This document shows positions 41,397 to 49,607 of a stretch of DNA of 64,000 nt, piece by piece. The notes under the pieces were generated by a model. That model saw nothing but the letters and a program-made list of their open reading frames with translations. It was not told where the DNA came from and did not search any database. Within the stretch, counting starts at the first letter, position 1; every line of letters starts with the position of its first letter. The translations under genes were made by a program, and so were the position numbers. This DNA comes from Streptomyces termitum (GTDB taxonomy: Bacteria; Actinomycetota; Actinomycetes; Streptomycetales; Streptomycetaceae): contig NZ_BMUL01000020.1 of NCBI RefSeq assembly GCF_014650175.1, forward strand, positions 1 to 64,000. The letters run 5' to 3'.

Positions 41397-44300
41397 ATGT
41401 CTACTTCCTTCGCCGCCCTCCAGTCCGTCCTGGCCGGGATCTCGCTGCGGGACTCCCACCGGCTCGGCCGTCGTCTCGAAGGCGCCCGCCGCATCCGCAA
41501 GCCCGAGGCCCGCGCCGCCGTCCTGGACGAGATCGCCGCCGAGGCCGCGAAGGCCAAGGAGCGCGTCGACGGGCGCGCCGCCCGCGTGCCCGCGGTCACC
41601 TATCCCGAACAGCTCCCGGTCTCCCAGAAGAAGGACGAGATCCTGGAGGCGATACGCGACCACCAGGTCGTGATCGTCGCCGGCGAGACCGGCTCCGGGA
41701 AGACCACGCAGATCCCCAAGATCTGCCTGGAGCTGGGCCGGGGCGTCCGGGGCATGATCGGCCACACCCAGCCCCGCCGGCTCGCCGCCCGCACCGTCGC
41801 CGAGCGCGTCGCCGAGGAGCTGCGGACCCCGCTGGGCGAGGCCGTCGGCTGGAAGGTCCGCTTCACCGACCAGGTGAACCCCGACGCGACCTTCGTGAAG
41901 CTGATGACCGACGGCATCCTGCTCGCCGAGATCCAGACCGACCGCGAGCTGCGCGCCTACGACACGATCATCATCGACGAGGCCCACGAGCGGTCCCTCA
42001 ACATCGACTTCCTGCTCGGCTACCTCGCCCAGCTCCTGCCGAAGCGCCCCGACCTCAAGGTCGTCATCACCTCGGCGACCATCGACCCGGAGCGCTTCTC
42101 CCGCCACTTCGGCGACGCCCCGATCGTCGAGGTCTCCGGACGGACGTACCCCGTCGAGGTCCGCTACCGGCCGCTCCTCGAAGAGGACTCCGAGGACGCC
42201 GACCGCGACCAGATCACCGCCATCTGCGACGCCGTCGACGAGCTCCAGAAAGAGGGGCCGGGCGACATCCTGGTCTTCCTCTCCGGCGAGCGGGAGATCC
42301 GCGACACCGCGGACGCGCTCACCAAGAAGAAGCTCCGCGACACCGAGATCCTGCCGCTGTACGCCCGGCTCTCCCACGCCGAGCAGCACCGCGTCTTCCA
42401 GGCGCACTCCGGCCGCCGCGTCGTCCTCGCGACCAACGTGGCCGAGACCTCGCTGACCGTCCCCGGCATCAAGTACGTGATCGACCCGGGCACCGCCCGC
42501 ATCTCGCGCTACTCGCACCGCACCAAGGTCCAGCGCCTCCCCATCGAGGCCGTCTCCCAGGCCAGCGCCAACCAGCGCAAGGGCCGCTGCGGCCGCACCA
42601 GCGACGGCATCTGCGTCCGGCTCTACTCCGAGGACGACTTCCTCACCCGGCCGGAGTTCACCGACGCCGAGATCCTCCGCACCAACCTGGCCTCCGTCAT
42701 CCTCCAGATGACCGCGGCCGGCCTCGGCGACATCGAGAAGTTCCCCTTCATCGACCCGCCGGACCACCGCAACATCCGGGACGGCGTCCAGCTCCTCCAG
42801 GAGCTCGGCGCGCTCGACCCGCACGAGAAGGACCCCAAGAAGCGGCTCACCCAGCAGGGCCGGAAGCTCGCCCAGCTGCCCGTCGACCCCCGGCTCGCCC
42901 GCATGGTCCTGGAGGCCGACAAGAACGGCTGCGCCCGCGAGGTCATGGTCATCGCGGCGGCCCTGTCCATCCAGGACCCGCGCGAGCGGCCCTCCGAGAA
43001 GCAGGCCCAGGCCGACCAGCAGCACGCCCGCTTCAAGGACGAGACCAGCGACTTCCTCTCCCTGCTCAACCTGTGGCGGTACGTCCGCGAGCAGCAGAAG
43101 GAGCGCGGGTCCAGCTCCTTCCGCCGGATGTGCAAGCAGGAGTACCTGAACTTCCTGCGCATCCGCGAGTGGCAGGACATCTACTCGCAGCTGCGCACGG
43201 TCGCCAAGCAGATGGGGATCCACCTCACCGAGCCCCGGGACGACGAGACCTTCCCCGAGCAGGCCATCCACGTCTCCCTCCTCTCCGGCCTCCTCAGCCA
43301 CATCGGCCTCAAGGACGTGAAGGACGCCAAGGAGGGCGCCCCGAAGGACGGCCGGCGCGAGGGCACCCGGAACGAGTACCTGGGCGCGCGCAACGCCAAG
43401 TTCGCGATCTTCCCGGGCTCCGCCCTCTTCAAGAAGCCGCCGCGGATGGTGATGTCCGCCGAGCTGGTGGAGACCTCCCGGCTGTGGGCGCGGGTCAACG
43501 CCCGGATCGAGCCCGAGTGGATCGAGCCGCTCGCCCAGCACCTGGTGAAGAAGACGTACAGCGAACCGCACTGGGAGAAGGACCAGGCGGCCGTGATGGC
43601 GTACGAGAAGGTGACCCTGTACGGCGTCCCGATCGTCGCCGACCGGAAGGTCAACTACGGGCGGATCGACCCCGAGGTCTCCCGCGAGCTGTTCATCCGC
43701 AACGCCCTGGTGGAGGGCGACTGGCGCACCCACCACAAGTTCTTCGCCGACAACCGCAAGCTGCTCACCGAGGTCGAGGAGCTGGAGCACCGGGCCCGGC
43801 GCCGGGACATCCTCGTCGACGACGAGACCCTCTTCGACTTCTACGACAAGCGGGTCCCCGAGCACGTCGTGTCGGGCGCCCACTTCGACTCGTGGTGGAA
43901 GCACAAGAGGCACGAGGAGCCGGAGTTCCTCGACTTCGAGCGCGAGATGCTCATCAACGAGAAGGCCGGGGCCGTCACCAAGGACGACTACCCGGACTCG
44001 TGGCGGCAGGGCGCGCTGAAGTTCCGGGTGACGTACCAGTTCGAGCCGGGCGCGGACGCGGACGGCGTGACCGTCCACGTGCCGCTCCAGGTGCTCAACC
44101 AGGTGACGGACGAGGGCTTCGACTGGCAGATCCCCGGCCTGCGCGAGGAGGTCGTCACCGAGCTGATCCGCTCGCTGCCGAAGCCGATCCGCCGCCACTA
44201 CGTGCCCGCCCCGAACTTCGCGGGCCGCTTCCTGGACGCGGTCGTGCCCGTGCAGGAGCCGCTGACGGCGGCGCTGGCGCGCGAGCTCCAGCGGATGGTC

Positions 44301-45395
44301 GGCGTGCCGGTCGCGGCCGAGGACTTCGACTGGGCGAAGGTCCCCGAACACCTCAAGATCACCTTCCGGATCGTCGACGAGCGGCGCCGGAAGCTGGCCG
44401 AGGACAAGGACCTGGAGACGCTGCGCCTGAAGCTGCGCCCCAAGGCCCGCCAGGCGCTCTCCAAGGCCGCCCAGGCGGCCACGGCGGGCCCGGACGGCTC
44501 CGGGCCCTCCCTGGAGCGCACGGGGCTGAAGGACTGGACGATCGGGACGCTCCCCCGGGTCTTCGAGACCAAGCGCGGCGGCCAGCCGGTGAAGGCGTAT
44601 CCGGCGCTGGCCGACGAGGGCGATTCGGTCGCCGTACGGCTCTTCGACTCGGAGGCCGAGCAGGCGCCGGCGATGTGGCGCGGCACCCGGAAGCTGATCA
44701 TGCTGAACATCCCGGTGAACCCGGCGAAGTTCGCCTCCGACCGGCTGACGAACCAGCAGAAGCTGGCCCTGTCGGCGAACCCGCACGGCTCGGTCCAGGC
44801 CCTCTTCGAGGACTGCGCGACCGCCGCCGCCGACAAGCTGATCGCGGACCACGGCGGCCCCGCGTGGGACGAGGCGTCCTTCCGGAAGCTGTACGACAGG
44901 GTCCGCGCCGACCTGGTCGAGCTGACGATCCGCACGGTGGACCAGGTGCGGCAGGTGCTGGCCGCCTGGCAGGCGTGCGAGCGGCGCCTGAAGACGGCGA
45001 GCAGCCCGGCGCTGCTGCCGAACCTCCAGGACGTGCGCCGGCAGCTGGACTGGCTGGTGCCGGCCGGCTTCGTGACCCGCACCGGCCTGAAGCGGCTGCC
45101 GGACCTGATGCGCTACCTGGTGGCGGTGGACCGGCGGCTCCAGCAGATGCCCACCGGCGTCCAGCGGGACACCACCCGCATGGAGAAGGTCCACGAGATG
45201 CTCGACGAGTACGCGTGGCTCCTGGAGCAGCTCCCGAAGGGTCGGCCGGTGCCGGCGGAGGTCACGGACATCCGCTGGATGATCGAGGAGCTGCGCGTCA
45301 GCTACTTCGCGCACGCGCTGGGAACGGCGTACCCGGTCTCGGACAAGCGCATCGTGAAGGCCGTCGACGCGGCGGTCCCGCAGGCCGTGCGATAG
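41397..45395 (+). CDS. hrpA: ATP-dependent RNA helicase HrpA
   Basis: The 1332-residue DEAH helicase has all core motifs: GETGSGKTTQ (96-105), 'TQPRRLAARTVAERVAEEL', DEAHERS (about 192), 'ITSATIDPERFS', 'TNVAETSLTVPGIKYVID' and 'QRKGRCGRTSDG'. HA2/ratchet and OB-fold regions follow (to about 700), then the long DUF3418 C-terminal domain specific to HrpA. HrpA rescues stalled ribosomes and processes mRNA in E. coli. Length matches the family. It is a single gene with tRNA-Asp 120 bp behind it. The very long antisense open frame over it is a shadow. Confidence 0.96.
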   Translation: MSTSFAALQSVLAGISLRDSHRLGRRLEGARRIRKPEARAAVLDEIAAEAAKAKERVDGRAARVPAVTYPEQLPVSQKKDEILEAIRDHQVVIVAGETGSGKTTQIPKICLELGRGVRGMIGHTQPRRLAARTVAERVAEELRTPLGEAVGWKVRFTDQVNPDATFVKLMTDGILLAEIQTDRELRAYDTIIIDEAHERSLNIDFLLGYLAQLLPKRPDLKVVITSATIDPERFSRHFGDAPIVEVSGRTYPVEVRYRPLLEEDSEDADRDQITAICDAVDELQKEGPGDILVFLSGEREIRDTADALTKKKLRDTEILPLYARLSHAEQHRVFQAHSGRRVVLATNVAETSLTVPGIKYVIDPGTARISRYSHRTKVQRLPIEAVSQASANQRKGRCGRTSDGICVRLYSEDDFLTRPEFTDAEILRTNLASVILQMTAAGLGDIEKFPFIDPPDHRNIRDGVQLLQELGALDPHEKDPKKRLTQQGRKLAQLPVDPRLARMVLEADKNGCAREVMVIAAALSIQDPRERPSEKQAQADQQHARFKDETSDFLSLLNLWRYVREQQKERGSSSFRRMCKQEYLNFLRIREWQDIYSQLRTVAKQMGIHLTEPRDDETFPEQAIHVSLLSGLLSHIGLKDVKDAKEGAPKDGRREGTRNEYLGARNAKFAIFPGSALFKKPPRMVMSAELVETSRLWARVNARIEPEWIEPLAQHLVKKTYSEPHWEKDQAAVMAYEKVTLYGVPIVADRKVNYGRIDPEVSRELFIRNALVEGDWRTHHKFFADNRKLLTEVEELEHRARRRDILVDDETLFDFYDKRVPEHVVSGAHFDSWWKHKRHEEPEFLDFEREMLINEKAGAVTKDDYPDSWRQGALKFRVTYQFEPGADADGVTVHVPLQVLNQVTDEGFDWQIPGLREEVVTELIRSLPKPIRRHYVPAPNFAGRFLDAVVPVQEPLTAALARELQRMVGVPVAAEDFDWAKVPEHLKITFRIVDERRRKLAEDKDLETLRLKLRPKARQALSKAAQAATAGPDGSGPSLERTGLKDWTIGTLPRVFETKRGGQPVKAYPALADEGDSVAVRLFDSEAEQAPAMWRGTRKLIMLNIPVNPAKFASDRLTNQQKLALSANPHGSVQALFEDCATAAADKLIADHGGPAWDEASFRKLYDRVRADLVELTIRTVDQVRQVLAAWQACERRLKTASSPALLPNLQDVRRQLDWLVPAGFVTRTGLKRLPDLMRYLVAVDRRLQQMPTGVQRDTTRMEKVHEMLDEYAWLLEQLPKGRPVPAEVTDIRWMIEELRVSYFAHALGTAYPVSDKRIVKAVDAAVPQAVR

Positions 45396-45515
45396 CCGCG
45401 GGGGCCGGTCCGGCGGGGGGTGTCGCGGTGGCGGGGCACCCCCCGCCGGTGAGTTCGACCAGACCGCTGACCTGCTGTACAGTTTTCCTCGCAGCCAAGC
45501 ACAAACGGTTGCGAA

Positions 45516-45589
45516 GGTCCTGTGGAGCAGTTGGTTAGCTCGCCACCCTGTCAAGGTGGAGGTCGCGGGTTCAAGTCCCGTCAGGATCG
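45516..45589 (+). tRNA. tRNA-Asp (GUC), copy 2
   Basis: Acceptor GGTCCTG / CAGGATC, anticodon loop CTGTCAA, discriminator G. Positions 8-65 are identical to the copy at 39455. It is followed by a strong terminator at 45597. Confidence 0.96.
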
Positions 45590-45596
45590 CTTCAGA

Positions 45597-45627
45597 GAAG
45601 GCCCGCATCGTGTCGATGCGGGCCTTC
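45597..45627 (+). terminator. Terminator of tRNA-Asp copy 2
   Basis: Perfect 14-bp stem GAAGGCCCGCATCG with its complement, TGT loop, then TTCTTC. Confidence 0.9.
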
Positions 45628-46044
45628 TTCGTCGTGCGGCGGTAGGGTCCGGCTCCACTCGAACGGGGGACGAAAGTCCTTCCGGCCCGTGACCATCGGC
45701 GCGCCCGGCCCGCCCTCCCGGGTGGGAGGCTTGTCCGTGGCAAGCCTTGAGCAGTGTGACGGGAGTCACTGAAGGCGTTTCAGAAACCCCCTCACTTACG
45801 CGTCTCCTACAACGACTCAATTTAATATGTGCAATTGCACCGCCGTCCGGACTCTCCCCCGGCGGCCGGGGGGACGCGGACCGGGCCCGGAGACGACGAA
45901 CGCGCTGGACCCGGCGGAGTCCAGCGCGATCGGTGACGGTGGCCTGTTGGGGCAGGAACCGCCGGCAAAGCTGTGGGACGGGCGCCGGATTGGGGGATCC
46001 GGACGTGCCCGGTACTACGGGTGGTGCGGGGTGCTGCTGCTGCC
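45628..46044. other. Intergenic region between tRNA-Asp and bldC
   Basis: No gene is supported in these 417 bp. It holds a small dyad GTGAC-GGGA-GTCAC (45756-45769), a 12-bp perfect palindrome GTGCAATTGCAC (45829-45840) in an AT-rich patch, and a 10-bp perfect hairpin CGCGCTGGAC / GTCCAGCGCG (45901-45928). The hairpin, 117 bases past the bldC stop, may terminate bldC. Confidence 0.5.
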
Positions 46045-46251
46045 TCAGGCCTCGCTGCGCTGCTGCGGAATGCCCGCAAGCAGGGCGCGGACCTCGGCCT
46101 CGCGGTAACGACGGTGCCCACCCAGGGTGCGGATGGACGTGAGCTTGCCGGCCTTGGCCCAGCGAGTCACCGTCTTCGGGTCCACGCGGAACATGGTGGC
46201 GACCTCGGCAGGGGTCAGCAGCGGCTCGGCATCAGGGGTGCGAGCGGTCAT
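46045..46251 (-). CDS. bldC: Developmental regulator BldC (MerR-like, single domain)
   Basis: This 68-residue protein is essentially a lone MerR-type winged helix: 'LLTPAEVATMFRVDPKTVTR', then 'WAKAGKLTSIRTLGGHRRYR'. There is no effector domain. The sequence and length match what I recall of S. coelicolor BldC, which binds direct repeats cooperatively and holds back sporulation genes during vegetative growth. The ribosome site GAGGAGG is six bases upstream of ATG 46251. A hairpin in its leader lies close by. Neighbouring vdh and hrpA match the known bldC locus. Confidence 0.97.
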   Translation of the reverse strand: MTARTPDAEPLLTPAEVATMFRVDPKTVTRWAKAGKLTSIRTLGGHRRYREAEVRALLAGIPQQRSEA

Positions 46252-46800
46252 GAGCGGCCTCCTCGGGAGAACCGAACCTTCTCGGTTCTTTCCTCTAAAT
46301 TCTGCACCTTGACCCGCCTTGCCCGAAATGGCAGAAGCGGGCCGAGTCGGTTATAGGACGAACGGCTTGTCCTCGGCACTACAACTACACCATCCGTCCA
46401 GCCGCGTCGGCCAAACCGATGGAATTGCCCTCGCAGGTGTTCATCAGTGGCGGAAGTCGACTGACCATGCCATAGCGGACAGTCACGCCGTTGTGACGAT
46501 CAGTCACAGGGCGATCAGGAGTCCCCAGAGACCCCCCATAGAGTGCAATGCTGAGCGTTCCGCCCAAAGTTGGGCGGAAGGAACCCTCCCCGGACTCCTT
46601 GTCCTATTTTGGCACGAGGGAGGGTGATCGACGCAAGGGTGCGTTTAGTGCTGTCCGTCACGCTTGACTCAAAGGCCCGGTTCAGGACCAACGTCCCACC
46701 GGATCCGGCCAGAACCTTCCGGCCAGCCACCCCTGATGATCATTTACCCCCGGGGCACATGTCTTGTCCATGCACACCTGACGAAGATGCCCGACCTATG
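46252..46800. other. Intergenic region upstream of bldC
   Basis: This 549-bp region, lower in GC than its surroundings, has only short frames of 60-100 codons on both strands. None has a ribosome site or family features. It holds the bldC leader hairpin and a dyad GGAC-N9-GTCC (46356-46372) beside the possible -10. The size suggests multiple promoters or a small RNA, which I cannot confirm. Confidence 0.5.
46268..46289 (-). promoter_or_regulatory. Leader hairpin upstream of the bldC ribosome site
   Basis: AGAACCGA and TCGGTTCT (8-bp perfect arms, 6-nt loop) lie just upstream of the GAGGAGG of bldC in the presumed 5' leader. A promoter-like -10, TATAAC on the minus strand (46355-46350), lies about 60 bases further up; no good -35 is seen. 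Confidence 0.45.
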
Positions 46801-47655
46801 TCAATTCGCACGGCGCAGGTCCCTGACGGCCCGCCAGCGCTCCGACAGCCGGGCGTACACCTCGCCCGCCGCCTCGTCGTCCCCCGCCCGCAGCGCCGCG
46901 AGCCCCGCCGCCACGTCCGCCGCCGACCGGTCCGCCGCCAGCCGCTCCTCGGCCACCGCGTGCACCAGGCCCCCGTAGTCCAGCTCCACCAGCGCCCGCG
47001 GATGGAACTCCTCCAGCCAGCGCCCCACGTCGATCAGACCCCGCGTCAGCGGCCCCTCGTCCACCGAGTCCCGCAGCGCCCGCAGCGCCCGCGCGAGCCG
47101 CCGCCGGGCCTGCGCCATCGTCGTCCGGTAGCACAGCACCGGCGCCCGCCCCGCCGCCCGGTCCCCCGCCTCGTACCGCCGCTCCTCGTCCCCGAAGAGG
47201 GCGAACCACCGCAGCGGCACCTGCCACACCGCCGTCCGGATCCACGGCCGCGCGTCCGGGTTCCGCGCCAGCCACCGCTCGTGGTCCGCCTCCACCTGGG
47301 CCCGCACCACCGGCGGCAGCATCGCGTCCAGGACCGGCGCCGGCAGCCCGCCCTCCGCCACCAGCTCCCGCAGCGCCAGCCAGCCGCGCAGCCGGGTCCG
47401 CCACGGGCAGACCACCACCACCCCGTCCAGGTGCGCCACGAACGCCTCGCCGCTCTCGTGCACCGGGACCGGCACCGGCGGCACCGGCACCAGGTCCGCC
47501 AGCGACCGCCGCAGCTCCTCCTGCGCCCCCGGGGCACCCGCCCGGCGGGCGTACCGCGCCCAGTGGGTCCGCTCCGGCTCGGGGAAGGCTGCCAGCGGCT
47601 CGTAGACACGCAGATACGAGGCGTACGGGACGAGCAGCGTGGAGTCGACCGACAT
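46801..47655 (-). CDS. Conserved hypothetical protein of the bldC-vdh interval
   Basis: The 284-residue soluble protein is Arg/Ala/Trp-rich with long helices, including 'RWLARNPDARPWIRTAVWQVPLRWFALFG' broken over two helices. A tail 'AGEVYARLSERWRAVRDL' resembles a helical bundle. No signal peptide, membrane segment or catalytic motif is visible and I do not recognise a characterised family. ATG 47655 has GGAAGG about nine bases upstream. It is divergent from vdh across 155 bp. A hypothetical gene in this place is, from memory, kept in other Streptomyces. Confidence 0.75.
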   Translation of the reverse strand: MSVDSTLLVPYASYLRVYEPLAAFPEPERTHWARYARRAGAPGAQEELRRSLADLVPVPPVPVPVHESGEAFVAHLDGVVVVCPWRTRLRGWLALRELVAEGGLPAPVLDAMLPPVVRAQVEADHERWLARNPDARPWIRTAVWQVPLRWFALFGDEERRYEAGDRAAGRAPVLCYRTTMAQARRRLARALRALRDSVDEGPLTRGLIDVGRWLEEFHPRALVELDYGGLVHAVAEERLAADRSAADVAAGLAALRAGDDEAAGEVYARLSERWRAVRDLRRAN

Positions 47656-47810
47656 GCCGCGAATCCTTCCACGCGGTTCCCTCACAAGAGGGTGATCCGG
47701 CCCACTCCGCCCCCCTTACGCCCAGGTAGGACTTAACCTCATGGCGCAATGGTCCTCCCCCCACCCACAGGGGCGGACCTTCCGCCGCTTCGTACCCGGG
47801 AGTCACCACC

Positions 47811-48893
47811 GTGACCGCTGCATCCGACGGCGTCCTGCACACCCTGTTCCACTCGGAGCAGGGGGGACACGAGCAGGTCGTCCTCTGCCAGGACCGCGCC
47901 ACCGGCCTCAAGGCCGTCATCGCCCTCCACTCGACCGCCCTGGGCCCCGCCCTCGGCGGCACCCGCTTCTACCCGTACGCCACCGAGGCCGAGGCCGTCG
48001 CCGACGCCCTCAACCTGGCCCGCGGGATGTCGTACAAGAACGCCATGGCCGGCCTCGACCACGGCGGCGGCAAGGCCGTGATCATCGGCGACCCCGAGCA
48101 GATCAAGAGCGAGGAGCTGCTCCTCGCCTACGGCCGCTTCGTCGCCTCCCTCAACGGCCTGTACGTCACGGCCTGCGACGTCGGCACCTACGTCGCCGAC
48201 ATGGACGTCGTCGCGCGGACCAACCGGTGGACCACCGGGCGCTCCCCCGAGAACGGCGGCGCCGGCGACTCCTCCGTCCTCACCGCCTTCGGCGTCTTCC
48301 AGGGCATGCGCGCCTCCGCCCAGGAGCTGTGGGGCGACCCGACCCTGCGCGGCCGGAAGGTCGGCGTCGCGGGCGTCGGCAAGGTCGGCCACTACCTGGT
48401 CGAGCACCTGGTCTCCGACGGGGCCGAGGTCTACGTCACCGACGTCCGCGAGGAGTCGGTGCGCCGGATCACCGAGAAGTTCCCCCAGGTCACCGTGGTC
48501 GCCGACACCGACGCGCTGATCCGCGTCGAGGGCCTCGACGTCTACGCGCCGTGCGCGCTCGGCGGAGCGCTCAACGAGGAGACCGTGCCGTTCCTCACGG
48601 CCCGGATCGTCTGCGGCGCGGCCAACAACCAGCTCGCCCACCCGGGCATCGAGAAGGACCTGGTGGAGCGCGGCATCCTCTACGCGCCGGACTACGTGGT
48701 GAACGCCGGCGGCGTGATCCAGGTCGCCGACGAGCTGCACGGCTTCGACTTCGACCGCTGCAAGGCGAAGGCCGTGAAGATCTTCGACACCACCCTGGAG
48801 ATCTTCGCACGTGCGAAGGCGGACGGCATTCCGCCGGCCGCGGCCGCCGACCGGATCGCCGAGCAGCGGATGGCGGAGGCCCGGCGCGCCTGA
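47811..48893 (+). CDS. vdh: Valine/leucine dehydrogenase
   Basis: This 360-residue NAD-dependent branched-chain amino acid dehydrogenase of the Glu/Leu/Phe/Val family deaminates valine, leucine or isoleucine to 2-oxo acids. These feed macrolide and fatty-acid precursors. The N-terminal domain has 'GPALGGTRFYPY' and 'GLDHGGGKAVIIGD' with the catalytic lysine. The NAD-binding domain has 'VGVAGVGKVGHYLVEHL' and 'GAANNQLAH'. The GTG at 47811 has GGGAG about eight bases upstream. The place next to bldC and DUF3073 matches Streptomyces vdh. Confidence 0.93.
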   Translation: MTAASDGVLHTLFHSEQGGHEQVVLCQDRATGLKAVIALHSTALGPALGGTRFYPYATEAEAVADALNLARGMSYKNAMAGLDHGGGKAVIIGDPEQIKSEELLLAYGRFVASLNGLYVTACDVGTYVADMDVVARTNRWTTGRSPENGGAGDSSVLTAFGVFQGMRASAQELWGDPTLRGRKVGVAGVGKVGHYLVEHLVSDGAEVYVTDVREESVRRITEKFPQVTVVADTDALIRVEGLDVYAPCALGGALNEETVPFLTARIVCGAANNQLAHPGIEKDLVERGILYAPDYVVNAGGVIQVADELHGFDFDRCKAKAVKIFDTTLEIFARAKADGIPPAAAADRIAEQRMAEARRA

Positions 48894-49014
48894 GCCGGGC
48901 GGCCCCCGGGCCCCGACGGCCCGCCGTCCGGGAGACTTCGCTCACCCCGGTCGGCGGGTCGTACCCCCAGAAGAGGTTAAAATCGCGACTGACCAGCGAG
49001 GAAAGGGCACCTCG

Positions 49015-49038
49015 ATGGTTCTGTACCGGGGTATGTGA
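49015..49038 (+). CDS. Seven-codon mini-ORF with strong ribosome site
   Basis: ATG-GTT-CTG-TAC-CGG-GGT-ATG-TGA encodes MVLYRGM. A good GAGGAAAGG site lies about eight bases upstream. It is located between vdh and the DUF3073 gene and could be a leader peptide for the latter, 144 bases ahead. There is no proof of translation. Confidence 0.25.
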   Translation: MVLYRGM

Positions 49039-49181
49039 TGCGCACGGCGTACCGTAGACCCGCGGAAACAGGTACCGTTGAAGCCCTACGGACCGGTCTC
49101 TCCATCGAGAGCCCGTTTCGCATCATGAACGCGTGTCAAGACTCTGGGGCCAGAGAGCCCCGTCACCGAGGGGGTCGAGCC

Positions 49182-49439
49182 ATGGGGCGCGGCCGGGCAA
49201 AGGCCAAGCAGACCAAGGTCGCCCGCCAGCTGAAGTACAGCAGCGGCGGGACTGACCTGTCGCGTCTGGCCAATGAGCTGGGCGCTTCGACTTCGAGCCA
49301 GCCGCCGAATGGCGAGCCGTTCGAGGACGACGACGAGGAAGACGACCCGTACGCGCAGTACGCGGATCTCTACAACACCGACGATGACGAGGACGAGGAC
49401 GACCAGTCCGGTCCGCAGTCGCCTCGGCGTCGCGCTTGA
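49182..49439 (+). CDS. DUF3073 small protein
   Basis: The 85-residue product begins MGRGRAKAKQTKVARQLKY, the invariant start of DUF3073, a family found across actinobacteria beside purine genes. A basic N-terminus is followed by a strongly acidic tail (about 47-76, runs of Asp/Glu). Function is unknown; the charge split suggests a nucleic-acid or protein-bridging role. ATG 49182 has GAGGGGG about eight bases upstream, so the longer open frame from 49035 is not used. A perfect terminator follows the stop. Confidence 0.93.
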   Translation: MGRGRAKAKQTKVARQLKYSSGGTDLSRLANELGASTSSQPPNGEPFEDDDEEDDPYAQYADLYNTDDDEDEDDQSGPQSPRRRA

Positions 49440-49454
49440 CCTTCTGAACGCCGG

Positions 49455-49486
49455 AACTCGGCCCGGGGCATCCCGGGCCGAGTTTT
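49455..49486 (+). terminator. Terminator of the DUF3073 gene
   Basis: Perfect 13-bp stem AACTCGGCCCGGG with its complement, loop GCAT, followed by TTTT: a textbook intrinsic terminator. Confidence 0.93.
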
Positions 49487-49547
49487 CGTGCTGCCGCGGC
49501 GGAGACGGCGCGTGGAGCACGGAGCACGGCGGCGGGAGAGAGACGCG

Positions 49548-49586
49548 GGAGAGGGGCCCCGGGAGGCTTTCCCGGGGCCCCTCTCC
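49548..49586 (-). terminator. Terminator of purM
   Basis: Perfect 17-bp stem GGAGAGGGGCCCCGGGA with its complement and a 5-nt loop, 22 bases past the purM stop. It is one of the strongest hairpins in the window. Confidence 0.9.
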
Positions 49587-49607
49587 TGCGTACGTGCTCC
49601 GAGCGGT

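Noticed and set aside
41220..45743. 1507-codon open frame opposite hrpA
   Set aside because: It is exactly antisense to a complete HrpA, is rich in Gly/Val/Asp/Leu shadow composition and runs over a tRNA gene. GC-rich third positions of hrpA keep it open.
45756..45769. BldD-binding site near bldC
   Set aside because: GTGAC-GGGA-GTCAC is similar in feel, but spacing differs from the consensus I remember and it lies downstream, not upstream, of bldC.
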